DNA of 64,000 nt from Echinococcus granulosus (taxonomy: Eukaryota > Platyhelminthes > Cestoda > Cyclophyllidea > Taeniidae), in assembly GCF_000524195.1 (NCBI RefSeq), contig NW_020170389.1:1698533-1762532 (forward strand), written 5' to 3'. The translations under genes were made by a program, and so were the position numbers. Shown here one piece after another: positions 25,801 to 40,800 of the stretch (its first letter is position 1; each line of letters opens with the position of its first letter). The notes beneath the pieces are model-generated. The model made no database searches. It was given only the letters and a program-made list of their open reading frames with translations, and had not been told where the DNA came from.

Positions 25801-28800
25801 GCGACTATTTTTATTCCAGTCGACTATAATCGGAACGCATGGATAGATCTTCTTTCGATTATCAGATTGCCTCGCAAAGCGGAGGCAATGGCGGCCTTCA
25901 ATGAAGCAGAAGGTATTGAGGCCTTCAACAACGTCGTAGATCGACTTTTTGAACTGCCAAAACTGGATGTGGTAAGTGCAGCTTTCATATTTTTAAACCA
26001 CAAGGCAATACTTAAAGCCCAACGATAAGCCTATAGTGTGTCTGTTAACAAAAGGTTCGGACCTGTTGGCATTTGAGTTTTTTTTGACTCACCGGCTTTA
26101 CGTTTCCAAGATAATCTATTCAACTCTACTTCTAGAATGTAAGCTTCGACAATGAACCATCTTTAAGTTGTATATTATGTGCTGAGAAAATGATGACCCT
26201 GAATTTGTTAATTTCGCGAGAAATCTTCATCGAGCCTTGATTGTTTATGCTAAAGATTTTATGTTTTGATTTTCCTAGGCGCATCGCTTGATGTTACAGC
26301 GCCTCATAGAATGGTCTCCAGTGAAATTCGCATCCCACTTGGCTACCCGACTCTGCTCTGAACTGTCAAATTCCAAGTACACAAATGTCACTGCAGACGA
26401 GGTTGGAATAATGCTAGCCCAACCTGGCACCCTTTACAATCGAGCGCTCTTAGATAGTCTCCCTCGCTATCAGATAAACAGGTCAAGCATTAAGAGAGAA
26501 GGAAAACTATACTCTCATGAGACCCAAATGGACATTTTAGAGGCTCAGGCCAAGCAAAAGGAACGACGGCTAGCAGCAGGTGGCAAGGAGCCCGACTTTT
26601 TGGCCTCCGTTGCCCCACAATTAACCCCGAAACAACTCGGAATTATCAAGGCTGAGATGGAAAAAGAAGAGGATATACGCAAACGCATCTCCAAAGTACA
26701 TTTTCATATTTCTCTCGGTTATTCGGTTTCAAGAAGTCACCTACGTTAACTTCGATTCTTCGTTTCTCTTAGCTCTTCACAGAGGGGAGTCACTTAATGG
26801 ATCTTCTCACCATCCTAAACGACACCCTTCTCAACGAGAATGAGGACAGCCAGTCAGCTTCATTCGAATTTCTGTTACGCAATTCATTCAACCTTTGGAG
26901 CCTCACTGTCCATCTTTTGCAACTACCTCTCCTTTCCCCCCTTGCTATCGCTGCCCACAGTCGTCTCGGACGTCTGATGGCCGAAGTGGCGATGGTTCCT
27001 GCCGTTACCGATGCAAGGATACGTCGACAGAAGGCTCAGCACTTTGCTGCCTGGTCCATCAGGGTTTTAAAACCGCCCCGAATCTGTTTGAGGAACCAGC
27101 CACCGGTGCCCTCCTTCCAGGTTGCGTCTTTCGTCGAAGAGGAGTCGATTTGCGCGGAAAACGGGAAGTGGCATGCAATCTGTCGACTTTTTACTCTGCG
27201 AGAACAGTCTGAGGTAGTTACTGAGTGTCTTCGAAAAGATGTGAGCTTGGGAGCGATATCTGCGCTTTTGAGTGTGGCTGTCGGTATGGAGATATTTTCC
27301 ATCTTTTCAGGTCATAAAACGAACAGCCTCAGGGGCTATCATTATCTCCGCTGCCATCCCCATTTTTGATCAGATTCTCGTCAAACATTCTACTTTTGCA
27401 CACTTTGAAGAGCTTAAAAGCACTGGGAATGAGGAGAAAGAGGAGAAAAGATGGGCTCTGTGTGCTCATTATGGTGGGTTTTTGGCTACTGTTTGGAACC
27501 AGGTTCGTCCAACTGCTGGTTTTTATGATAATATTGGCTCCTATTCCAAGCTGTGTGAGGCACTGCAATTTGGTGTTATCTACAAGGTGAGTTGATGGCG
27601 GTGTGTAAATAGGTAATGTCAATGTTTGCAGTATCTGACGAAATTCTTCCTTCAGTTCTTACTGCACCTAATTGAACAACACTCTTTGGCTCTGGAGTTG
27701 GGTCTAATTGTTGAAGGCAACAGCAGAGACGATGATGGCCTGTCAGCCTTTTCTAACGATGTGTTCCAAAATACAGTAAAGCTTCACATTCACTACCTCC
27801 TTTACTTGCTGCAATACCAGCCAGAAAAGAGGGAAACTATTCTGATCTCTATGACTCCCATAGTTTATGACCTAATGGAACGTCTTGTAGCACCGACACA
27901 TTTCACTCGGTCCTCTGCCTTGACGGTGAGTTTTGTACTGACTGGCCCAGACTACTTGAGACAGGCTTTGATCTCCATACCCTTTTAGGGCATGATTAAT
28001 CTAGCGAAACACTTCCCGGATCTGTTCACTCACTCCCTCTCTCCTCCTATCCTCACAACTATCGTCGCTGTCCCTATCGCACATGGCAACAACGCTGAAG
28101 ATCAACAGGAAAAGCAGCAGTCGGAGGATATTGCTTCTGTCGTCGCCATCACAGGTGCAAAATCATCCGATGGAAATCTGAACAGAGTGCAAAAGAAGAA
28201 GAGGAAGCGAGCTGCCACGGCGGTCGTTTCTAACAAGGCCATGGGTGAGGGAGATTTGCGTATGGACGAGAGTGTCGCAGACCCTACTAGCTGGCCCACT
28301 CTCTGTCTCATTGCTAACAGCCAACTGAGACTCTTTATCTCTCGGTGCGATCCCTTTGTGGAGGTGGCTATCGATGCTGACAGGTATCTTGTGAAAGCTG
28401 TTTTTTGGTGTTCTTTGGCATCAAATTTATCGTTCTTCATGAGTAAATCAATAGCATATACTTAAGAATTGCTCAATGGGAAGTTTAGCACAGGCGCATT
28501 TCTGCTATTTTTTGGAGTTTTCTGAGTGAATTGACACTCGAGGATTCATAGTCTTCGCAAGACACTTCACCGTATGTCGTTCCATGCAGGCAGTATCACT
28601 ATTGCCAACTACCTTGACCAATGATGTCTGTACTGGTACACGGAGCTTGCCAGCTTGTCACCTGCTAGTTTGTGTAATGCCTTCATCATGGCATCCTTTT
28701 TATAGTTATGAGATGAAAATTTCCGGTAGGATTTGAGTATCTCACCTGTTTTAGTTCAAATTAAGTAACTTAATTCCCTTCTTATATTTACCGCTTTAAA

Positions 28801-31800
28801 GACTGTGGACTGCTGTGGGTTTGCGTGACGGTTGTGAATCGGAGAAGATGGTGGTGAACGCAGAACCAGTTGATGATGATCAGCAGGACCAGCAACAAGA
28901 ACAACAGCAAGAGGGGAAGATTGGAGACGAGGAAGAGGAGAAAAGACCAAAACAGCATCATCTTTTTGTCTTGCTTCAACGTCCACGAAACCCTGACGTT
29001 CTTTCTCCCCCTGTACTGGCAACTCGACTTCTTTTGGAGTGCCTTCGAAAATCTGCTGACATCCAAAAGGCGTCTGCCTGTGCCCTTCAACGGTGTCTCA
29101 ATGGGAAGTCTCAGGACGAGATTAATCGTGTTATTGACTACTGGCTGGAGGTCTACCGTTGCCTAATGGAAGTGCGTGCCTACTCATACTTAACACTTCC
29201 TCTATTCATCATAAAGGAACCCTCAATTTATCCTTCCCCCTCTGATTTCTAGAAATCTCAACCGAAGGTGGATGCTCACGGGAAGCCGATTGAACCATTG
29301 CCACCAAAGTACACCAAACAGCGAGTTGGTCTTGCCCATGCTCTTGAAGCTATAGTGACTTGTTCCCGGACACCGGGCTACTATCTGGCGTCTCAACAAG
29401 AAGCTCCCATTGTCATAGATGTGAACATTAAGCAGCAGAAGGCTGGCATATGGCTCCAGAAAATTTTTCGATTTCTTGTGGATGAGGGTCTACACGACTC
29501 GCAGGAGGAAGTGCGCTGCGCCCTCTTGCAGGCTGGTCTTGGAGCCACTCGAAATTATGGAGTTGTAGGTTACACTCCTCTCTCACTCGTTTATCCTAAG
29601 CGGTATAATGCCTTCTCCTTCTTTGTCTTCATAGACGAATCTGCAGCAGCTACTTCCAGTTCTAGAGGCTTTTTTAAACAAAGCGCCGAACATAGAGGAG
29701 CTGGATATGGTCCGACAGTCAGTTGTTGTTCTTCTCGGCTCCCTAGCGAAATACCTTGGGCAGGAGGATACTCGAGTTGGAGTTATTTTCAATCGTCTTC
29801 TTTCAGCTGTCAGCTTTCCCGCTGATGTGGTAAGTGTTGTCATTAGCTATAAAATATCCTATTTCCTTAAGTAATAAATGGATTGAGAGCCGACATTATC
29901 TCCAACAATTCACTGTCAATTTTGAATTAATGTGAATGCGCAATTATTAATACAAAATTATCATAACTGGGGTATTTTTGTGATTTACACGAGTTAGGGT
30001 GGAAGCAGCCTGAAACACCAAAGATTGACACATTTGGCGGTGGGTGTGGTTAGTAAAAAAAAGTTTGGGATGTTCTGCTCAGGCCATTTCTAATTTTAGT
30101 CGCAATATAACCATACGAGGGGCTTGAACTGATACCAAGGTGTTAGGTAACACCAAAATGAAACCTGCTTTGGTAAAGACTAGATCCGAAAGTGCATGTA
30201 GACTCACAGGAGGGTTAGAAAACGCGCTTCAGTTTCAACTTAGAAGAGATTGGAAAGGCAAGAGGACCAATTATCAAAATAGCTTTTGCGAGTTCTAGAG
30301 GTGAAGTGATCTTAAAGCTTGCCTTTGATGTATTGGCGCAAAGTTGAGCCGGTTTTTTGGACAACAATTGGTTCTTCGTATTTGTATATGTGATCCTCCC
30401 GAATTCTTTACCTAAACCTGGGTTCGCAAACATTTGAAAGTTTACGGCGACTGTCAACACCCAATTTTTTGACAAACAGATTGAGTTTTAAACAGTGGAG
30501 TAGAATTTAGGTGTTTTTGATCTGAGAATAATTTAATGTTTCAGTTTTTGGGCATTCGGTGTCATCTTAGAATAATAAAACATCTGGGTTGTGATAGTCA
30601 ATTTTCTTCCAAGAATCCGTTAGTGATGCATGGCCTCTTTTTTAAAGAAGTATTATTAAAACTACCTCCGGTGTGCGTGTGTGTGTACAGGTGCAAAAGG
30701 CCGTCGAGGATGCGATGACCCCACTGGCTCCGAAGCTACCCATTGAGCAGTTAGAGAAAGTTTTCCCTCGTCTCATGACTACGCTTTTCTCCTCTTTGGG
30801 TTACGCGGAGAGGCGTGGAGCTGCGTACGCCTTGGCTGGCATCGTCCGCGGATGTGGTATTGCCACATTGAGGCAGAGGGGCATCATTGATAGGCTTTTA
30901 GCTGCTCTGGAAGACAAGAATCCAAAGTTCAAGGAGAGTAAGTCCACTTTGTGTAACTAAGGCCCTAAGCCACCGTAACTAGGGGGTCGTTTAAGATCTG
31001 TGGCGGGAATGGTTTATCTAACCTACGTTTGTAGCACGGTGATATAGTGCCCTTTCCTGAATTCTTAGGATTTTGGTTGCGTTCTATCAGTGAACGTCCA
31101 AACTGTGCGAATATATTTACTTCGCCACTGTTGTTTTAGGTCGCAGTGTATCAAGTTTCTTTCCGTTGGCTATATTATAGGTGGTTATAATCCATAATAT
31201 TATTTTGCGAAAGTGGAAATAGTTTCATTTTAGGTTCTAGCAGCATTTTTTAGATTTATTAGTGTTTTTATAATGCCGCGTTTTTAAATGATAATATTCA
31301 CCTCTTTCTCTACTAATCCCTTCCGCCCAGTATCAACCACTTTATTGATTGATATCTTGAAGTACTTTTTGGAAAGAATGTGCTAGGATTTGGTAAATAA
31401 TTATTAAGTCGTTTTTTATCACCCCTGATCGAAATATTCTCTGCAGAAAGTGAGAGTTAACCCATAAAACACCCGTTTTTTTCTTCCAAAGGATAATAAT
31501 ATAGTTGATGGGTCAGTCATGGCTGTAGCCTAGTCCCCTCCCTCGTAAGATATCGCGAATATTCACTGCTTTAATAAGCATATTTGACTTCTCGAGGTTA
31601 TTATCCTACAACTTTCTTCAAGGTGCTCTTTTCGCGTTTGAACGCCTGTCGCTCGTGCTGGGGCGACTGTTTGAACCCTATGTGGTGAAGCTCGTTCCCC
31701 AACTGCTCAGTTGTTTCGGAGATCCAAACTTGGGTGTTCGTGAGGTAATTACCGACCCACACAACACTTAAGCCGCGACTTTTTCTGTTTGGACTAACTC

Positions 31801-34800
31801 CATCCTGTATGCGCCTTTAGGCCGCTTCAGTTACCAGTCGGGCTGTCATGAGCAAAATCAGTGCTCACGGCATCAAACTCATTCTACCACTTCTCCTCAA
31901 AGTCATTGACGAGGACAATTCTTGGCGAACAAAGTGCCGTACGTCTGCTTGCACCCCTTCATGTGTCTGCCTCCACGGGGAGCTCACTTATCCTTCTGTA
32001 CCTGTAGAGGCGGTCGAGGTATTGGGCACAATGACTAGCTGCGCACCCAAGCAACTCTCCTCCTGTCTGCCGCAGATTATGCCCCGCATCCTCACCGTGC
32101 TGATCGACGCGCAGGTGAACCTCAAGAAGGCCGGGGCCTGTGCCCTTGAACGCATAGGAACAGTTATTCGCAATCCCGAGGTTCAAGGTGCGCAATGCCC
32201 TCTCTCCTTCTTCTTGATAATTTAATTACATCTTTTTGTGGGTCCTTTCTACAAAAAACAAAGTAGGCGCAAAAGCTAGACAGGTTCCCTACTGGCTTTG
32301 ATTTTAAAACGTTTTGCACGTGTTTCAGAGCTGTTTTTCTGTTTTTTCCCCAAGGTTCTACACTGATTTTTATCCGGTGAAGTCTGACTGAATTCCAACA
32401 ATGATCATAAAACGGGAATCGTCAAATTCACAACAATATTGAAGTAAATGGATTGACTTTGGAATGGCAGTTTTCTATTAGAAAAGACAACTGTAACAGT
32501 AAACCCCTTTGGAGCAGAGGCATTAATACTTAACAATCCATTTGTCTTGCTATGAATTAAGGATTTTTTTATATAGCTTGAGTTATTGAGACACTTGGAG
32601 CACTGAAAATGCTCTTTTTCACAATATGACCAGTCAACATCTGAGAATAAAATTCACCGACCTCTCAAATGACTGTATTTAATCGTAGTCGCACTGATAT
32701 GTCAAATAGATAGGCTGTTCTATAAATCTATAGGCCCAAACCTTTCTGACACGTTTAGTGCGGTCAGCTTTCATCAAAAGGGATTCCGAATACTAGTTTT
32801 TTTAGTCATGTCTGGGAATAGTCTCGTATCCAACCTTGGCGCTACTTAAAAGTGGTGCAATAAAAAATGGCTCGTTGGTGCTACCACATAAGCGCAGTAA
32901 TCAACCCAAAATTTTTCATGATATCTGTTTTCGCTACGTCGTTTTGTGTGTAATCAAGAAATTACGAAGGTCTTCCGTTACAAGCTGTTTTCATTAGATG
33001 TTGGATACCTGATTATTATCTTGTAAATAGGTCACATGAAACACCTGAGTCCTCTGTAAGTCTGAATAGCTTTAATAAAAGCTTATGAAGTGGTGTGAAA
33101 GGAGCCTGTGATTCCTCCAAATTATTCATTTTCATGCTTGGAGTGGCTGAATAAAAGCTTACGACAGTTCACGATGAAAACAGTAAGTCATCCGTTATTG
33201 ATACAAATTAGCGTATCAATCAAATATTGATGACAGCCATAGTTTTTGCATTTACCTAGTAATGAATAACATGATAGTGGCTCATTGGTTGTATTCTCTC
33301 ACCTGAAATAGCCCTCGTGCCCTGCCTGATCAAAAGCCTGCAGGATCCACTGACCGACAAGGGGACGTGTCTCCTGACTCTGCGCGATACCTGTTTCACC
33401 CACGTGGTGGATGCTGCCAGCCTGGCGCTGATCATGCCTGTGCTACACCGCGCCTTTGATGATCGCTCCACATCGATTCGCAAGGCGGCGGCGCAGATCT
33501 TTGGCACTCTCTACAGGCTCGCGCGTCGAGAAGACCTCGAGCCCTACATTGTACAGATCCTGCCTGGTCTGCGCCATTGCCTCCTCGACCCCGTGCCCGA
33601 GGTGCGCTCCGTCACTGCGCGCGCCCTCGGTGCCATGGTCCGAGGCATTGGTGAGGCCTGCTCCAAGGTACTTTCACTTCCATCCATCCTCTTTTCGCCC
33701 ATTAGTTTTATCTGGACTTATGTTCGCTCTCACCAAATAAATTTGCCAAGCTCTTGCTCCGTATGGCTCTATTCTGGAGCTATCTCAAGACTTCAACTGG
33801 AGGCCCATTTCCAAAGGTTTGTATGAGCCGATTTTGGCAAATACATCACGTTTTAATGCGATTTTTTAAAAACATAAAATAAGAACTTGTTTCGCTTTAT
33901 AGGGAGTCTCACAAAGTTTACCGATTTGTTATGAAACCAACTCGAAGACTTACCTATAGGCTTAACGGTGAAGGTAGTGTTATCCTTCATTCAAAGCGGA
34001 AGCGTTTTGTGTTATTTTCGTCTATTTTCTGGTGCTTTGGCTATTTTATCCTGTTCTGTGACCCTTCATGCGTAAGATATAATGACTTTTAACATAGAAT
34101 TGGGATCAACGCAAATTTCTAGTTCGTTCTGCGAAAACCTTAAAGTCAAGCTGTAAACCATTTAGTAAGGGCATTCTTTAAAAACATTTGAGATAGAGGT
34201 GTCTTATTTTCATTTTTTTAGTTGTATTTTGCTTAGTCTTACGGAGGATTGGTGTTGTATATATTTACATTTAAGCATTCACTTTTAAAGCGTATTGAAA
34301 GTTAGCAATAAGTGCGTCGAGTTGTTTCCATTGAAAACCTGTCATTGTTATATTTCTTTTTTGCGTGGAGGCTCCAATATGAATGTGCAAGATTTCACTA
34401 AATTACTTTTTCCTTCTGAGCTCGTCTTAAAATTCAGATTGCGGCTTCTTCTACGGAAGCGTCTTTGAGTGCATTTCGTGAATAATATTTGCCTTTGGTG
34501 TTTCTGAATTAGTGTATTTAAGTCTCTTGGATACATTTTCACACATAGCGGTCTTTCAATTCATTTGGGATAAGGTGGCATACACTTTAGCGATTCGTAC
34601 AGACTCTTTTGCGCTTGCCATTTTGCAAGATAAACGCTTGCTTCGACTTATCACAAGCTGTAGGCAAAGATGTTGGTTAGTTCTAAAATCGCCCAAACGT
34701 CTTGCTCAGAGCACCAGTGAAGAGTACTATGTGTTTTGATAAATTCGCCTCGTTTTACGGCCGTGTTTCTGTAAAAGAAAACGAGATTCGTTGACCTTAT

Positions 34801-37800
34801 TTAACTTCCACCTTTCCAAACATGTGTGCTTCTAATCTGTTTTCAAACTTGGTGTAAACTTTAGATTAATCGAGAAGGGCGATTTTTCGGACCTTGCGAA
34901 AGGACCCAGTTACCCTAATCTGGTTCTCCGTATGCTTGTGCTTTTAAAGTCCTTAAGTCCGAGTCTGTGGCTAATCTTTTGCATATTGTGCTTGAATTTG
35001 CATTTCAATGCGATATGATTGTGCATCCATATAAATACTAATAGCCTAAATAATGCCTTACCATGAATAACTCGGGTTTTGAGCCTTGAACATATTTTAC
35101 TAGCTAGAGATTAAAGGGTGAAAAACGATGTAAACATCACGCACATTATTTGGACAACCAGTCTCTATTCAGAGATATTCATTGTATTAATTTTCTAACT
35201 TTTCACACTCAACTTTTTAACAGGTTAAAGATTTAATTAGGATTTCAGTGTTTGAAAGGTGTGAACTCGGCATGAATTGTCTATTTTACTACCTACTTAA
35301 GTTGAATTAACCTGTTCCCAGTCTTAGCTAATTTGATTTTGAAAATTTGATGATAGTACAGCTTTTCAGATTCAGGTGGATCTATAACTTCGAATTTTCC
35401 TTTATGGATCATGTTGCAAGGGTACAGCTCAGGGCTCTAAAGAAGTACATTATCAAAGTGGCTACCTAGGTTCGTAGCTATTCGAAATAAATGGACAAAC
35501 AAGTGCCCCTGCAATAAAGTTTCACGGAAATTGCGAAAACATGTAAATTTTTCCACACTCCTTTCCCCTGGTGATGGTGCTAGTTAAAAGTGGAAAATTT
35601 AAGCTATTGTTCTTCACAAAACATTCAGGGTTATAATATATGCATTTGTGCAATCAACTTTAAAAACAACTGCTAAAAAACTTGATAAGTCTTCCCCTCC
35701 TGATGGTGATATTTGGAATGGTTGAAGAGGGAATAGTTGATCTTTGCCAGGATATTTTGCACCGAGTTCCGCACTCATTTGGATTGATCTCACCCAGGAT
35801 CTTCTGCCATGGCTAATGACGACGCTGACATCGGAGCAGTCCTCGGTGGACCGGTCGGGCGCTGCTCAGGGCCTGGCAGAGGTACTCGGTGGAATGGGTC
35901 TGCCGCGACTGGAGTCCATCCTGCCCGAGTTCATTCGCACTGCGGAGTCCACCAACGTGCAGCCTTACGTGCGCGACGGATACCTCATGCTCTTCATCTA
36001 CCTGCCCGAGGTCTTTCGCAACGAATTCTCGCCCTTCATCGCGCCCATTCTCTCACCCATTCTCAAGGTCAGGCTTCTCCTTTCTGTCGCTCTTTACAGT
36101 AGATTACCTCACGTGCCAGCCCCTCAGTTCAATTCAAGGAGGTGTAGTTTAATATTCAGTCGAAGTCACGTCGGAAATTCCTTTAAATGGAAAGAACAAA
36201 TGAGTTGAAAGGTCATTTAGAAATTGCATTTTTTAAATCTCCCTCCCGTCGTTCCCGTCTCCCTCTCGAATAAGTTCTACACATTGGTAAATCATCTTTC
36301 GGTAGAACGGTTTTGAAACGTAGTTAGAGTGCGTTGCTTATAGCCACCTCGTTTTCATTCCAAATTGCAGTAGGTTCTTCATTTTATCAAACACACCTGT
36401 TTCCAAACTGTGATTTCATCGCTGTTTTATTTATGTTCGATTTCACTTCTATTTCTTTGGAAAAAAAATTGCTCAAATAATAATACTTCGATATTGCCTC
36501 AATTTTTTATGCGGCCCTCTCTTGTAAATGTGCAAATTCTGAGGCCATTATTTATTCCGATTACCCTTATTTACATAGTGGGATCGAGAGTCGATCATTT
36601 CTGACATCTCTATTTTATTATTTGTAATGATTTCGTGTCCGGAAGTGTATTAGCATATTTTTAAGTATTTTTGACTGGAAAGTGTCTGTCAAGGTCGAGA
36701 ACTCGACTGAACACATTCGTACATTCAGCACAGAAACCTTAACGTGGCAATTCGCGTAAACTGCACAATAAGATTTATACCTCAATCAGCACTTATGCTG
36801 TTTGGTCATCCTGACTCGAGTGTCATTCTTGACATTTTATTTGTCGCACCTCTAGATCCAAATTATTAGAGAAATACAAACGAGGAATGTGAAATCAACT
36901 GAGTGAAAAGACCAAAGTTTGATGGCTCATTTTCACATAGACTTCCATAACGTTTTTTCAGGGGAGATAGAGTGAAATGAATTGTTTAGAATAGAGGTGA
37001 AGGCCGTACAATACCTTACTGCTAACGCATTTCTTTGAAAACCTTTGCTTCAAAATATGAGCAGCTTAGAAGTTTGCTGTCCAGAACCCCATCTCCAGTA
37101 GTAAATCTATTGATTATTCTCCAGTGCTTAGATTTCCTACTTCAAATTTCCAAAAACAGTAATGAGTTTTCACAATGTGGTAGTTAATTTGCGTAAAAAG
37201 CAGTTTAACGCTCTATTTAAGTCATGCTATCAGACCATATCCTTTATAAATTAGGTCCATTCTTAACTAATCCTTATTTCGTACCTTTAATGTGTATGAT
37301 ATATTCTTCGTTTACTAAAAATGTATAGAGTGAAAAAGATCCTTCTCACTTATTGTCCAGGGTCTTGCTGATGAATGCGAGTACCTTCGTGAGACAGCCT
37401 TGAGAGCGGGTCAGCGTATCATCGACCTTTTTGCAAATGAGGCCGTGGAACTGCTGTTGCCCGAATTGGAGAAGGGCTTGCTCAGCGTTGAGTGGCGCAT
37501 TCGGCTCTCGTCGCTCCACCTCACCGGTGACCTCCTTTACAAACTCTCCGGGGTCTCTGGAAAGGGAACCACAAGGGTATTTCATCTGCCGTTATTTCTT
37601 GCAACTTGTCGGTTCCTCCAGTAAATGACTCCCATTTGAGAAAACGTCATTATAGGTTAATTGTACCTGTGAGAGAAATTTAATTATAACTCTTGCTACA
37701 GCATTAGTTAAAATTACCTAAGGGAACTGCGCCCCTACACTGATTAACCTATGTATCATGCGGAACTATGTATCATTGTTTATAAGTACGCTTTAGGGTG

Positions 37801-40800
37801 GATTTTACTGCCATTTGTACTCGGAATAAGTACGATCGCATTTAAAAAATTATCTAATTATTTCAGTTCTTAACAACAGTAATGTTATTTGAACCAGCCG
37901 CGACTGCGTCTAATTCCATTAAGATAAAAAGTTTACGGCTCTGTATTTGTTACTATTCCCCCATTTAAAGTATTTCATGAGTGAAAATGGATGCACGGGG
38001 ATTATTACGAAGCTACTAGTGAACGCGTGTTCTTTAAATACTGCAATATAAATACCCGAAAATGGCAATAATGCTGTATTCCTTTAGTCTTTTTGGTTGT
38101 CTCTGATTTGGTGTGAGTTCATTTACATGCCAAATACCACTCGATCTGGGCTGTTACTGTGCGTACATGATGTGAAGGCTGCGCCATGCTTTGATGTGAT
38201 CAGAATTGCTTTTTAAGAATGGGGAATTGACGTTTGTTTTCGGATTTATAATATTTCTGAACGCTTTCAGCCTTTTAATCGGACGGAATTTCACGATAAG
38301 CTGGTCCCTCAAACGGTCAGGTTGACAAAATTTATTTTAGAGTAGTGCAAAGAGTGACCAAAATTATAGGTTTTTATTGAAGATCACTAATGGCCTTGAT
38401 AAGCAAGTGCGAAACCTCTTTTTTACTTCGTTTCGTAACTTGGGTTGACGAAAAGCAGGTGTATACACCGCAATATAAACTGTCCAACTCATCTCATGGC
38501 CCCAACGTGACGACCATGTAAAAGGCGGCCAAACTCACCCGAGGTCTGGCGCCACAAGCTACCAAGTCTGTTAATCGAGTGCAAAACATGAGAGTAGATT
38601 CAGTTTTTAAAGATAGTGGTTATCCTAATTTTTAAATCAAGTCCTCATGAAGTATATACCGCTCCTATTTTGCGATTTCTCGGCTCATCCATGACAAATC
38701 ACTAATATGATGGGTGTTTAAAAGCTAAAAGCTTCTTATTAAAATTAGAAAGCTATTATTTAGCATCTCCTTCCAAAACAGATGATGCATTCTTGGACGA
38801 AAATTTAAGGAATAGAAAAAAGTGCTAATTTATAACATTGTTGGATCAGATCCATCGGATTTAGAGTTTTCGGATACATTAAGGCTGGAAGTATCGGTCG
38901 TGTAACTCGTTTTCGGAGCCTAAATTTGCTTCATTGGAAAGCGCTGTTATTTTTTACGTGAAAAACTCATTTAAAATGACAATAATCTGGTATGTGGCAT
39001 AGACTTACGAAACTTTTGCGATTACGAGGACAAGTAAAGCGTCTGTTTGTGTTTAAAATAACTGTGAATGTGAAAATAAGATATTTATCGACTATGCGAT
39101 TTGGAGCCCGAATTTTGCGTTGCGATTTATAAGAATTCACTTTAATTGGGGATATGATGCCAGGAGATTTGTGCGCTTTCTTTCCAGGTGGACGTAGAAG
39201 CCAATCAAAGTGAATTCTCAAACTTTCAGGGCCACTTAAACTGCTTTTATAGAAAACTAACTTTGTTGGTTATCATTTGGATAACCAACTTAAGGAATAT
39301 TTGGCAGGCTGGTTATGAAATATTCAAAAAGTCGATCCTTTGGATGATAAACCAACCATTCTCTATCTTATTTACAGTCGACTTACCTCACCCTGGTTTT
39401 TTGAAATGACCCTTAATGTTCTGTCTCATCCTAGACCGCCGACGAGGACGACACATTCGGGACGAATGCAGCAAGCGAAAAAATTCTTGAGACGCTGGGG
39501 GAGGAGCGACGCAACCGCGTGTTGGCGCGTCTCCACATTGCACGCTCTGACCCCACCTATACAGTGCGCAACGCGGCCAGCCACATCTGGAAGATTGTGG
39601 TGGTCAACACACCGCGCACTCTTCGCGAACTTATGCCCGTTCTCGTACAATTACTTCTTACCTCCCTGGGATCTACTTTGCGGGAACACCAGCAGGTCCT
39701 GTCGATATTTCATTTATTTATGGTGACATCATTACGTCTGTCTTTTCATCTGTTACTTTATGGCACTCAAACTGTTTATGATACCTAATAATAGCTTTGT
39801 TGAGGGAGATTAGAATCATGAATGCCTAATCGGAAACGAGACTTCGTAGACTTAAAATGGACGCATTATCAATAGTACTTAAGGCTATCATTTTCCTGTG
39901 GATTTGGAGTTAAAATAATTGCTTAATATACTGTCTATGACCGTCAAAAACCGGCTCTTCCGACCTTTTTTATTTTTTAATTGCTTTTAACGGAACTTCA
40001 TAGCAGCCAAAGCCTGAAGTGGTGGAGTAGACAAATATTATGACGCCCACAAGTTTAGAGGGGGAATCGGAGATGTGGAATCTACTTGTGACCTCGCGAA
40101 AGGCCACTACAAAGTAGCGCATGGATTTGGTTGCATCTCACACCGCCTGATATTAAAGAATAATCCTCTAGTAGAAGTAAAGAATAACTCGAAACCTGAA
40201 CTGCAGGTGATGTAATTGAAGTTCCATAGAAGTCGAGATGTAGTAGACTGAATAGCCACTATCACGAAGCATCTAGCATTTCGCCGCTGCTTCGGGGACA
40301 AAATTGGGGTGATTTCAAAATTGGTAAGCCAATTTCAGGTACCAATGGGTTGAATGTTGGAAGCTGATCAGTGTAGTTGACATCCAAACGATTGATTAAG
40401 TCTTGGGGTGGACTTGCTTAAGAAGAACAATCTTGAATGTATAAAAATTCCAAGGTGCCCAAAGGGTATTATAGGTGAGTGATGCGTCTGGAGGTCGTTC
40501 AGGTTTCCAGCATCAAACAGCTTACGATTCTTATCATGAAATTTAAATGAAACCTTAGGAATTAGTAGAGGAATGTTTGACTCACGGTATTAATACTTTC
40601 CATTCAAAAGGCAGAAATTTTTATCTAGGCGGCTTTAATCATCCGTTTAAAAATATTCCAGTATTGGCAGTATTGGCGATCCGGTAGTTTGGATTTGATT
40701 AAGTATGGTCTTGTCAACTAAAAACAAAGGCGAATTTATTACAAATAAAATATTAAGATTTCTACTATTTTTATACCAGATTATTTATAGTGTGTCGATT

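Noticed and set aside
30215..30475. Minus-strand open frame in GCN1 intron 22
   Set aside because: No similarity to a reverse transcriptase or transposase that I recognise and no supporting signals.
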